Assembly (NCBI GenBank): GCA_964464925.1
Contig: CAYXLI010000001.1
Coordinates: 62,001-126,000 of the forward strand
DNA length: 64,000 nt
Origin: CAYXLI01 sp964464925
Lineage (GTDB): Bacteria; Acidobacteriota; Terriglobia; Bryobacterales; Bryobacteraceae
Reading direction: 5' to 3'
The position numbers and the translations under genes were made by a program. Below are positions 53,492 to 60,718 of the stretch, one piece after another. Within the stretch, counting starts at the first letter, position 1. Each line of letters begins with the position of its first letter. The notes beneath the pieces are model-generated. The model saw nothing but the letters and a program-made list of their open reading frames with translations, ran no database searches and was not told the DNA's origin.

Positions 53492-54610
53492 CTACATCGT
53501 CGCGATCGCCGTCTGCATCATTGCCCGTGCATATGCCACGTTAAACGCGAATGCCGCGTATCCTCCGCCGCCAGGATAGAAGTTGCGGAATCCCGGGTGC
53601 TCCTTGTCATAGTCCAGTGCTCGCGGATGTTCGGGATACACCAGTCGTGGATATTTCTGGCGCACCAGCTCTTTCATGACGCCGAACATATCCACCACGC
53701 CCTCGTCCGGCGCGACCTCCATGTACTTCTCATAGGGCTTCTTCACAATCACGTTCCGGAAGTGCACATGATTGATCCGGTCCCGTGATCCGAAGTACCG
53801 GCACACTTCGATCGGATCTTCCCCCATTTCCCTCGTCACGCCACAGTCGAACGTAATTCCATTCGATTTGCTCGGAACAATGTCGATCAGCTTCTTCCAC
53901 CCCGCAACCGTTCCCATGATCTGCCCCGAGCCCCTGCTCAACGGCGCGGGCGGATCGTTCGGATGAAGCGCCATGCGCACGCCCGACTCATCTGCTACCG
54001 GAATCACCGCCTTTAGAAAGTACGTTATGTTGTTCCACATCTCATCCAGGGAGTGCGCTCCCTCTGCAGGCAGCGGCGGCAATTCCTTCATGCGCTCATA
54101 GTCGAACGCCGTGTACCCGCTTCCTCCGCGCCCGGTCTCCTCGTAGTAGCCCTCCATCGCCCGATGCGCATAGAAGTTGTATTCGATAACCGGTAGCCCC
54201 ACCTTACCCGCCGCACGGATCGATTGGCGCACCAGCTCGATCTCTTCATCTCGTCCCGGCTGGCCGTAGCACGTTTTCGGGAACCCGCCGATCATGAGGT
54301 TTCCTAGCGTCAGCCCGCCCCCTTTCAGCGTGTCCATCATCGACCGGAGTTGCTCCTCCTTCCAGGGCATCCGCGGACCGCCCGTCGCAATGTGCGTGAC
54401 GCCGAGTTGCCGCACGCGCCGCATCCCGGCATCGTCCATTTTTCCGGCGACAAGCGCTCCCGCGCCAACATCCAAACACAGCTTCGGAGTTTGTGGCCCT
54501 TCCTGTGGTGGCCAGTTCGTGGCCGGAGCCGCCTGCATCGCTGGCACCGGAGCGGCAGCGGCCAGCGCGGCCGCCTGCATCATTTGTCGTCGGGAAAAAT
54601 GCTTGCTCAT
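53492..54610 (-). CDS. Tat-exported mannonate-dehydratase-like TIM-barrel protein
   Basis: A 372-residue protein with an N-terminal SRRQMMQAAALAAAAPVPA twin-arginine signal and a TIM-barrel domain related to UxuA and to sugar isomerase/epimerases. It has LPVIEYNFYAHRAMEGYYEE, MALHPNDPPAPLSRGSGQIM, NGITFDCGVTREMG, INHVHFRNV and LVYPEHPRALDYD, with His/Asp/Glu metal ligands in the order expected of mannonate dehydratase. Export to the periplasm is unusual for UxuA, so it may act on an oligo- or polysaccharide-derived acid. The start at 54610 has TATAGT 10 nt upstream. Confidence 0.75.
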   Translation of the reverse strand: MSKHFSRRQMMQAAALAAAAPVPAMQAAPATNWPPQEGPQTPKLCLDVGAGALVAGKMDDAGMRRVRQLGVTHIATGGPRMPWKEEQLRSMMDTLKGGGLTLGNLMIGGFPKTCYGQPGRDEEIELVRQSIRAAGKVGLPVIEYNFYAHRAMEGYYEETGRGGSGYTAFDYERMKELPPLPAEGAHSLDEMWNNITYFLKAVIPVADESGVRMALHPNDPPAPLSRGSGQIMGTVAGWKKLIDIVPSKSNGITFDCGVTREMGEDPIEVCRYFGSRDRINHVHFRNVIVKKPYEKYMEVAPDEGVVDMFGVMKELVRQKYPRLVYPEHPRALDYDKEHPGFRNFYPGGGGYAAFAFNVAYARAMMQTAIATM

Positions 54611-54654
54611 GGCTTGGAACACTATATAACGAGCTGCTGTGGCATAATCCCGGC
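54611..54654. promoter_or_regulatory. Short bidirectional promoter
   Basis: Only 44 bp separate two divergent start codons. A TATAGT on the minus strand lies 10 nt before the mannonate-dehydratase-like ATG. A CATAAT (54643-54648) on the plus strand lies 6 nt before the MmcB-like ATG. Neither gene has a Shine-Dalgarno site, and the two promoters overlap, so expression may be mutually exclusive. Confidence 0.4.
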
Positions 54655-55250
54655 ATGGCAGCACCTGCATTCCTCCCCATGCCGGAGCCTCTCTCCGCCA
54701 CGGATCTTCTCAACGCACTGGAACGCGCCCGGCATGCCAATACCGCCGAGTGGCTCTTCCTGCGCGAACTCAGATTAGGGACAGGCCACGGCACGCATGC
54801 TTTGCAGCGCGTCGATGCCTTTGCGTTGAACTGCTATCCCCACCACGGCATGAAGCGCGTCTGCTACGAAGTGAAAGTCTCCCGTGCTGACTTCCTTGGC
54901 GAACTCAAGCGCCCGCTGAAACGCCGGATCGGCATGCGCTTCTCGAATGAGTTCTACTTCGTCACGCCAGGCGACCTCGTCACTCCCTCGGAAATCCCTC
55001 CCGAATGTGGGCTCATAGAAATAGGCCGCGCTACGCCGGAAGAATGGAAACCCGTATGCGCCGCCACGCCGGCTGGTTCGACTATAACGCCGGGAGCCGT
55101 TTCTACGCGATGATTACCGTACCCGCACCATGGCGGGATACGCCCGGTCCCACCTGGCAACTCGTCGCCGCCATGTTGAGGAATCAGTGGAAGGAATTGA
55201 CGGACCGCCCGCCAATGCGGTCGGCCCAGGCGAAGTTCACTTTTGAATAG
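54655..55250 (+). CDS. MmcB-like (DUF1052) PD-(D/E)XK-type protein, frameshifted
   Basis: The first frame (54655-55113) encodes VDAFALNCYPHHGMKRVCYEVKVSRADFLGELKRP, with Asp and the ExK-type EVK of a PD-(D/E)XK nuclease as in MmcB-related DNA-repair proteins. The expected tail APWRDTPGPTWQLVAAMLRNQW is in the next frame and ends at 55250. One extra A in the three-A run at 55048-55050 (giving EEWKTRMRRHAGW) would join them. As written, the protein ends early with an unrelated tail. A CATAAT lies 6 nt before the ATG. Confidence 0.6.
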
Positions 55251-55265
55251 AACGAGCCGTGCGGC

Positions 55266-55676
55266 TCACTGTCCCTGGAATTGACCGCTGGCCAAGCGCT
55301 TCACGAAATCCACATCGCCGTCCAAAAAATCCATTCCCGGCAGGTCACGTAAAGGGGCCCACATGATTCGCTCGAACGCGAGATTCTGCGGCTCACCCGT
55401 AAACTCGCGCACCCAATAGAAAATCAGGAGAATCGAAGTGCGCCTCGGGTACCGGTGTTCGTAGCGAGCGATTTCCGAACCTATAGAAGCCTGAATCCCC
55501 AGTTCTTCGACGAGTTCACGTTCCAGAGCGGCTGCCGGTGTCTCGCCGCGTTCCACCTTGCCGCCCGGGAACTCCCACTTGAACGGATGGGAGTCAGTCT
55601 TCCTGCGCTGGCCCACCAGGATCATGCCGTTCTGCTCGATCACGGCGGCTGCGACTTTAAGGACCGACTTGTCCAT
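55266..55676 (-). CDS. MutT-type Nudix hydrolase
   Basis: A 136-residue (deoxy)nucleoside triphosphate pyrophosphohydrolase. The Nudix box GGKVERGETPAAALERELVEELG spans residues 38-60 in the consensus order (Gly, Glu, Arg-Glu, Glu-Glu). The preceding GQRRKTDSHPFKWEFPGG is typical of MutT/8-oxo-dGTPase-like enzymes. It likely removes oxidised nucleotides, though other NTPs are possible. Start taken at 55676 (MDKSVLKVAAAV); an ATG 27 nt upstream is an alternative. Confidence 0.85.
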   Translation of the reverse strand: MDKSVLKVAAAVIEQNGMILVGQRRKTDSHPFKWEFPGGKVERGETPAAALERELVEELGIQASIGSEIARYEHRYPRRTSILLIFYWVREFTGEPQNLAFERIMWAPLRDLPGMDFLDGDVDFVKRLASGQFQGQ

Positions 55677-55775
55677 TCGAATCTGACATTGTCCCATGTA
55701 CATCCTGGCCGCGTTCGATGTGTGGCTCGCACATGCAACGAATGATCCTGATTTGGGGAAAATAGCCGATCCTAT

Positions 55776-55988
55776 CTATGCCAAACGCGAGTTACTTGAT
55801 TTGGCCCGTGGTAGTGATCGCAGGGCGAGAACCTCTTCCTCTAGTTCTGCGATGTAGCTGAGCGCCTGTTCCAAGCGATGATCCTGCAGGGTCCATAGGC
55901 CCCGGTATTTTGCGTTAAGTTGTCGGCGCCACCGATCGTGTTCTGCTTGTGCAAGAGTCTTCCGTGGCCTGCCACCACTTTCTTCCAT
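55776..55988 (-). CDS. Small basic coiled-coil protein, unknown
   Basis: A 70-residue protein, basic at the N-terminus (GRPRKTLAQAEHDRWRRQL) with a heptad-like helix at the C-terminus (LEQALSYIAELEEEVLALRSL). A good GGAGAG lies 8 nt before the ATG, which argues that it is real. I do not recognise a family; a DNA- or protein-binding accessory is possible. No other gene lies between it and the Nudix gene. Confidence 0.5.
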   Translation of the reverse strand: MEESGGRPRKTLAQAEHDRWRRQLNAKYRGLWTLQDHRLEQALSYIAELEEEVLALRSLPRAKSSNSRLA

Positions 55989-56123
55989 GCCTTGTACTCT
56001 CCTCGCCTATTCAATACTAACAGACGATTAACGGTGAAGATTTCTGTAATCAGGCGTGTCGCACTGGTACGAACATTGCGTCCGCACACAACCCGATCAG
56101 TTACCGCGGACAATGGTAAATGG

Positions 56124-56178
56124 CCATGTACAGCGAACGCTTGCTCGATCACTTCCAACACCCCCGAAATACCACTGA
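56124..56178. repeat. 55-bp sequence identical on both sides of the N gap (left copy)
   Basis: This 55-bp stretch, starting CCATGTACAGCG, is repeated exactly at 56279-56333 on the far side of 100 N's. It encodes the first 17 residues of the NifU-like gene. It is best explained as the overlap of two contigs, not as a biological repeat. Confidence 0.85.
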
Positions 56179-56278
56179 NNNNNNNNNNNNNNNNNNNNNN
56201 NNNNNNNNNNNNNNNNNNNNNNNNNNNNNNNNNNNNNNNNNNNNNNNNNNNNNNNNNNNNNNNNNNNNNNNNNNNNNN
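56179..56278. other. Assembly gap of exactly 100 N
   Basis: All bases are N. The round length marks an arbitrary scaffold gap. Because the two flanks are identical over 55 bp, the real sequence is probably continuous, with the gap and one flank copy to be removed. Confidence 0.95.
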
Positions 56279-56280
56279 CC

Positions 56281-56640
56281 ATGTACAGCGAACGCTTGCT
56301 CGATCACTTCCAACACCCCCGAAATACCACTGAGTTAATTTCACCAGCCGTTGTGGTAGAAGTTTCCAACCCGGCCTGCGGTGACATTCTACAACTCTCA
56401 TTCAACATTGCGGATCACCGAATCGCGCAGATCGCGTTTAAATGCCGTGGTTGCACCGCTTCCATCGCCTGCGGCTCTGCGCTAACGGAGTTGATGCTCG
56501 GTAAAACTTTCCCTGAATTGGAAAATGTTACGTGCGCTGACGTGGAAGAGAAAGTTGGCGGTCTAATTGCAGAGTCTAAGCATGCAGCGGTACTGGCCGT
56601 TGATGGCCTCAAAGCCGCGTTGAAAAAGTGGAGGAAATAA
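56281..56640 (+). CDS. NifU/IscU-like iron-sulfur cluster scaffold protein
   Basis: A 119-residue scaffold of the IscU/NifU-N type. Cys33 and Asp35 lie in NPACGD, Cys58 in CRGCTASIAC, and His101 in SKHAAVLA. These match three of the usual ligands, but the canonical HC pair near the end is HA, so the third cysteine is an alanine at 102; extra cysteines at 55 and 64 might substitute. It assembles transient Fe-S clusters for transfer to enzymes. The same start region is duplicated before the N gap at 56126. The next gene starts 2 nt after its stop. Confidence 0.82.
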   Translation: MYSERLLDHFQHPRNTTELISPAVVVEVSNPACGDILQLSFNIADHRIAQIAFKCRGCTASIACGSALTELMLGKTFPELENVTCADVEEKVGGLIAESKHAAVLAVDGLKAALKKWRK

Positions 56641-56642
56641 CA

Positions 56643-57176
56643 ATGAAACGCGCAATCTTCGCCGCATGTTTGGCTGCGATGACCATTACCGGCGCAACCT
56701 TTGCCGCCGATGTTCCCCCGTCTTCCGGACTCGGAGTGAAACAGTTTGACGGGAAGTGGGTATTGGATAAAAAGGCGAGCCCTTCATATAATGCCGCTCC
56801 TGCCGCCCTGATACAACAAATCAAAACGGATGGTGACAAACTGACAATCCGCAGCACTTACCAGCAGCCCAAAGACGGTATGTACCCGATCTTTTGGATC
56901 GGCGTCATGACTGAAGAATTGCAGCTTCAGCCGGACGGGAGCCAATTAGTAAGCAGTATCGGCCCTTATCAGTACACCAGCAAAACCGTCCAGGATGGGA
57001 ACAAACTCACGACGGACTGGGTCGCCGACTTGGCCAACGGCAATACCAGTGGCAAGGTAGAAGGACAGTGGGTCCGTACTCTGTCGGAGGATGGAAAACA
57101 GATGACGATGGAAATGTCGGGCAAGTGCTCGGACGGCCGCTCCATGCAGGCCACCCTCGTTTTTCATCGCAAGTAG
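56643..57176 (+). CDS. Secreted protein of unknown function, lipocalin-like
   Basis: A 177-residue exported protein. The signal peptide (FAACLAAMTITGATFA) is followed by GKWVLDKKASPSYNAAPAAL and regular beta strands, including QLVSSIGPYQYTSKTVQDGNKLTTDW, similar to small acidobacterial lipocalin-like proteins of unknown role. The ATG at 56643 has GGAGGAA about 8 nt upstream, located over the end of the NifU-like gene, so the two are cotranscribed. No catalytic motif is seen. Confidence 0.7.
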   Translation: MKRAIFAACLAAMTITGATFAADVPPSSGLGVKQFDGKWVLDKKASPSYNAAPAALIQQIKTDGDKLTIRSTYQQPKDGMYPIFWIGVMTEELQLQPDGSQLVSSIGPYQYTSKTVQDGNKLTTDWVADLANGNTSGKVEGQWVRTLSEDGKQMTMEMSGKCSDGRSMQATLVFHRK

Positions 57177-57189
57177 GAGATATCGTGAA

Positions 57190-57222
57190 CGGCTGGCGGA
57201 GCGCGTGCGCTTGCGCCAGCCG
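57190..57222. terminator. Hairpin between convergent genes
   Basis: CGGCTGGCG (57190-57198) and CGCCAGCCG (57214-57222) form a 9-bp perfect stem with a 15-nt loop between the stops of two convergent genes. There is no clear T-run, so termination may be weak or need Rho. Confidence 0.5.
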
Positions 57223-57231
57223 CTCAAAGCT

Positions 57232-57744
57232 CTAGAACCGGTAAGCCGGTGGCTTTACATTCTTCACTCTTAGATAAACCTCAGCCTGCCCCCGGTGATG
57301 CGCGGTGTGCGTGAAGTAGGACCACATCACCTCACGCGCGGTCATCTGTCTTCCTTCCGGGCCAATCATCTTCTCAAGGTCAGCGTCCTTTAGATTCGAA
57401 ATCACCTTGGCACAGTAATCGAACGACTCCGTGAGATACTTCACCGCCGATTCCTTATCGATCTTTGCGGGCTTCGTCACCGGCGGCTTTTCTCCCGCGA
57501 TTGCGGCGAAGCGTCCTGCATTTGCCTGCCCGATATGTACCATCACTTCGCCGAATGACATTTCCTCCGGATTCGGCTTGAACCCGTAATCTTCTGCCGG
57601 CATCGCATTCGCCACATCTACGGTGAACTGCTTTGCGGTGGCCCAGTGCTTGGCGAATTCTTTCAGGTAATTTCCCTGCTGCGCCTGCGCCGGAATCAAG
57701 GAGAGGGCAGCGACAGCGCACATCCAAATGGAACGTTTGATCAT
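57232..57744 (-). CDS. Exported DinB-family protein
   Basis: A 170-residue protein with a signal peptide (SIWMCAVAALSLIPAQA) and a DinB four-helix bundle. Metal ligands are the histidine in MVHIGQANAGRF and the pair in HTAHHRGQAEVYLR, the usual His3 site. DinB-like proteins often act as thiol transferases or hydrolases; the exported form in Acidobacteriota has no assigned role. Convergent with the lipocalin-like gene and divergent from the MFS gene. Confidence 0.82.
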   Translation of the reverse strand: MIKRSIWMCAVAALSLIPAQAQQGNYLKEFAKHWATAKQFTVDVANAMPAEDYGFKPNPEEMSFGEVMVHIGQANAGRFAAIAGEKPPVTKPAKIDKESAVKYLTESFDYCAKVISNLKDADLEKMIGPEGRQMTAREVMWSYFTHTAHHRGQAEVYLRVKNVKPPAYRF

Positions 57745-57793
57745 GGTGCATCTACGGATAACGCATCGGGCACTCTCAGCGCAACTGGTGACA

Positions 57794-57799
57794 TATAAT
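57794..57799 (+). promoter_or_regulatory. Consensus -10 element for the MFS gene
   Basis: A perfect TATAAT lies 10 nt before the ATG at 57810, giving an expected 5' leader of only a few bases. No -35 consensus is obvious. Confidence 0.45.
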
Positions 57800-57809
57800 C
57801 CCCAGAGGC

Positions 57810-59075
57810 ATGAGATATCGCAACCGTGTTCTGGGGATGCTGTTCCTCCTCTCGATCATTACGTACATGGATCGCGTCTGCATCGGCCTCGCCGGCAAAC
57901 GCATCCAGGAGGACCTTCACCTCTCCGCGAACCAACTCGGCTGGATACTCGGCATCTTCGCTCTCTCTTACGCCATTTTTGAAATTCCCAGCGGATCCAT
58001 GGGAGACCGCATCGGCCCGCGCAAAGTACTTACTCGCATCGTGGTCTGGTGGTCCGCATTCACGACCCTCACTGGCGTCGTCAGCGGGTTCTCCTCCATG
58101 CTGGTCACACGGTTCCTGTTCGGCGCGGGAGAAGCCGGAGCATATCCGAACAGCTCCTCGTCCATCTCGCGCTGGTTTCCAGTCAAAGAGCGCGGCCGCG
58201 CGCACGGCGTCGTCTGGATGGCCAGCCGCCTCGGAGGTGCCATCGCACCACTCCTCGTCGTTCCCATTCAGGCAGCCTATGGATGGCGCGCTTCGTTCTT
58301 CGTCTTCGGCTCCATCGGTCTCGTTTGGGCCATCGTCTGGTACACGTGGTATCGGGATCATCCGGCTGAGAAGGAAGGCGTCACCGAAGAGGAACTCGAC
58401 GAGATCGGCGGCGGCCGCCGTGCCACGCACGAATCTCTGCCATGGGGCATCGCAACCAGGAAGCGCAACTTCTGGATGATCCTGGCTATGTATCACACTT
58501 ACTGCTGGGGCAGCTACTTCTACCTGTCCTGGCTGCCCAACTACCTGCAGAAGGGGCGTGGCTTCACAGAATCCGAACTGCGCATTTATGCCGTGCTGCC
58601 CTTCATCGCCGGCATCTTTGGTAACTTCTTTGGCGGCTCGCTCAGTGATTATCTCTGCCAGCGCAAGGGACTCCGCTTCGGCCGGGTTGCGGTCGGCGCC
58701 ACCGGACTCGCCGTATCCGCGTTATGCATGGTGTCCACCGCGCTCACGCCAAACAGGTATGCCGCCGTTGCGTTCCTCACGCTGGGCTACGGCAGCATGG
58801 ATTGCATGCTGCCCGTCTCCTGGGCGCTCTGCCTGGATGTCGGCCGTAAGTACGCCGGCGCCATGACGGGCGCCATGAACATGGCCGGCCAGATCGGATC
58901 GTTCTTTACTTCCATCGCCTTCGGAGCCATGGTGGATTTCTTCGGCAGCTACAACACGCCTCTCTTTCCCATGGCTGCTATGCTGCTGGTGAGCGCTGCT
59001 TTATACACGCGCATCGACCCGGCGGATCAACTGGTGCCGGAAGAGGCTCCCAACCCTATGCCTGCGCACGCCTAA
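57810..59075 (+). CDS. MFS transporter, anion:cation symporter type
   Basis: A 421-residue permease with 12 helices. The first reads VLGMLFLLSIITYMDRVCIGLAG, followed by the loop GSMGDRIGPRKVLT (MFS signature A) and RFLFGAGEAGAYPNSSSSISRWFP, typical of the ACS family that imports hexuronates, galactonate and related acid sugars. The downstream sugar isomerase gene and an exported mannonate-dehydratase-like gene nearby make an acidic sugar a reasonable guess. A TATAAT lies 10 nt before the ATG with no ribosome binding site. Confidence 0.85.
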   Translation: MRYRNRVLGMLFLLSIITYMDRVCIGLAGKRIQEDLHLSANQLGWILGIFALSYAIFEIPSGSMGDRIGPRKVLTRIVVWWSAFTTLTGVVSGFSSMLVTRFLFGAGEAGAYPNSSSSISRWFPVKERGRAHGVVWMASRLGGAIAPLLVVPIQAAYGWRASFFVFGSIGLVWAIVWYTWYRDHPAEKEGVTEEELDEIGGGRRATHESLPWGIATRKRNFWMILAMYHTYCWGSYFYLSWLPNYLQKGRGFTESELRIYAVLPFIAGIFGNFFGGSLSDYLCQRKGLRFGRVAVGATGLAVSALCMVSTALTPNRYAAVAFLTLGYGSMDCMLPVSWALCLDVGRKYAGAMTGAMNMAGQIGSFFTSIAFGAMVDFFGSYNTPLFPMAAMLLVSAALYTRIDPADQLVPEEAPNPMPAHA

Positions 59076-59084
59076 GGAGGAATC

Positions 59085-59954
59085 ATGTTCTTGACTCGCC
59101 GTTCTCTTCTGAAGACTGCTGCTGCCGCGTTCCCATTGGCCGCATACGCCAGGCAGCGGGATATCCGAAAAGCCATCATGTACTCCACCATCGGCGTGAA
59201 AGGTTCGGTGCTGGAGAAGTTCCAGGCAGTGAAGGCCGCCGGCTTCGCGGGTGTGGAGCCCATGAGCCACATGAACCAGACCGAGGTACTCGAAGCCTTG
59301 AAGTCCACCGGACTGCAGGCGGCAAGCGTCTGTTGCGATACCCACTGGAAGAAGACGCTCTCCGATCCCGACCCAGCCGTCCGCGAGGAAGGCCTCGAAG
59401 GATTGAAGCAGGCGTTGCGCGACGCGAAAGCATATGGTGCGACTTCGGTCCTCCTCGTCCCCGCCGTCGTCAACAAGAAGGTCTCCTACGATGAGGCCTA
59501 CACGCGCTCGCAGGAGCAGATCCGAAAGGCGATCCCTCTTGCCGAACAACTCGGCGTGAAGATCGCCATCGAAAACGTATGGAACCAGTTCCTGCTCAGC
59601 CCGCTTGAAGCCGCGCGCTACGTCGACGAGTTCAAGAGCCCCTCTGTCGGCTGGCACTTCGATATCGGCAACGTGGTTACATTCTGTCCTCCGGAGCAGT
59701 GGATCCGCATCCTCGGCAAGCGCATTGCAAAACTGCACATTAAGGAGTACAGCCGCGCGAAACGCGATAAGGAAGGTCCAGGCGCGGGCTTCAAAGTCGA
59801 ATTCCTGGAGGGCGATAACGACTGGCCGGCCGTCATGAAAGCGCTCGACGACATCGGCTACCACGGTTGGGGCATCGCCGAGCAGCCCGGCGGCAACTCT
59901 CCCGAAGGCCTCGCTAATCTCTCGCAGAGGATGGACCGCATCTTCGCGAGTTGA
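59085..59954 (+). CDS. Exported sugar phosphate isomerase/epimerase-type TIM barrel
   Basis: A 289-residue xylose-isomerase-like TIM-barrel protein. The N-terminus TRRSLLKTAAAAFPLAAYA is a twin-arginine-like signal. Metal-binding positions are the glutamate in IAIENVWN, the aspartate in WHFDIGNV, the histidine in LHIKEY and the glutamate in GIAEQPGG. Such proteins isomerise or epimerise sugars or inositols; export is unusual. It is 9 nt after the MFS gene, with AAGGAGG upstream, and ends in a TGATG overlap with truA. Confidence 0.83.
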   Translation: MFLTRRSLLKTAAAAFPLAAYARQRDIRKAIMYSTIGVKGSVLEKFQAVKAAGFAGVEPMSHMNQTEVLEALKSTGLQAASVCCDTHWKKTLSDPDPAVREEGLEGLKQALRDAKAYGATSVLLVPAVVNKKVSYDEAYTRSQEQIRKAIPLAEQLGVKIAIENVWNQFLLSPLEAARYVDEFKSPSVGWHFDIGNVVTFCPPEQWIRILGKRIAKLHIKEYSRAKRDKEGPGAGFKVEFLEGDNDWPAVMKALDDIGYHGWGIAEQPGGNSPEGLANLSQRMDRIFAS

Positions 59955-60703
59955 TGAAAACCTGGAAACTCACGATCGAGTACGACGGTTCGAAATACAG
60001 CGGCTGGCAGGAACAGAATAACGCCCGCACTGTCATGGGTGTCCTCCGCAGAGCTGCTGAGGAACTCTTCCGCGGCGAAGTCGAACTGCAAGGCGCTGGA
60101 CGAACGGACGCAGGCGTCCACGCGGCAGGCCAGGTGGCCCACCTCAGGGTGCCGACCAAACCGGACCGCCATCCCGCCGCGATCGCGCGCGAATTGAATG
60201 ACCTGCTGCCAGGCGACGTGGTTGTCCTCAGCGTCGACGCGGTCCAGAGCCGCTTCCATGCACGGCACGATGCGAAATCCCGCGCGTATGTGTATCAGAT
60301 CTCAACACGCAAATCGGCGTTTTCGAAGAAGTACGTGTGGTGGGTGAAAGAGAAACTCGACATTCCCCTCATGACCCAAGCAGCGGAAATGCTACAAGGC
60401 CGGCACGATTTCAACTGCTTCCGCGCTCCAGATCCGTCGAAGCCGAAAGAATCGACCATCGTGGTTGTGGAATCAGCCTCCATCGAGCTGCAGGATGATC
60501 TCATCCTGTTCCGCATCGAAGCTTCCCACTTTCTCTGGCGCATGGTTCGACGCATCGTCGGTGTCCTGGTCAAACTCGGCAAACACGACATCACCCTCGC
60601 CGATTTCGAACAGTTACTCGAGGCTCGCTGCGATCCGCGGCTCGATGTAGCCGCCTGGACCGCGCCCGCATCGGGCCTGTTCCTCGACTCGATCCGCTAT
60701 TGA
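59954..60703 (+). CDS. truA: tRNA pseudouridine synthase A
   Basis: A 249-residue TruA, which modifies U38-U40 in the anticodon stem of tRNAs. The catalytic Asp52 is in GAGRTDAGVHA; other family segments are YDGSKYSGWQEQ, SRFHARHDAKSRAYVYQI, GRHDFNCFRAPD and FLWRMVRRIVGVLVKLGK. Length matches the family. The ATG lies in the stop of the sugar isomerase gene (TGATG), so a housekeeping tRNA enzyme is coupled to a metabolic operon. Confidence 0.93.
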   Translation: MKTWKLTIEYDGSKYSGWQEQNNARTVMGVLRRAAEELFRGEVELQGAGRTDAGVHAAGQVAHLRVPTKPDRHPAAIARELNDLLPGDVVVLSVDAVQSRFHARHDAKSRAYVYQISTRKSAFSKKYVWWVKEKLDIPLMTQAAEMLQGRHDFNCFRAPDPSKPKESTIVVVESASIELQDDLILFRIEASHFLWRMVRRIVGVLVKLGKHDITLADFEQLLEARCDPRLDVAAWTAPASGLFLDSIRY

Positions 60704-60718
60704 TATTCTTCCGGGAGT

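Noticed and set aside
56124..56333. Tandem duplication or mobile-element target repeat around the N gap
   Set aside because: The identical 55-bp flanks and the round 100-N gap are better explained by contig overlap in the assembly.
57741..58496. 251-codon minus-strand frame
   Set aside because: It is antisense to the MFS transporter; it is Asp/Glu/Ala-rich without motifs and overlaps the MFS promoter.
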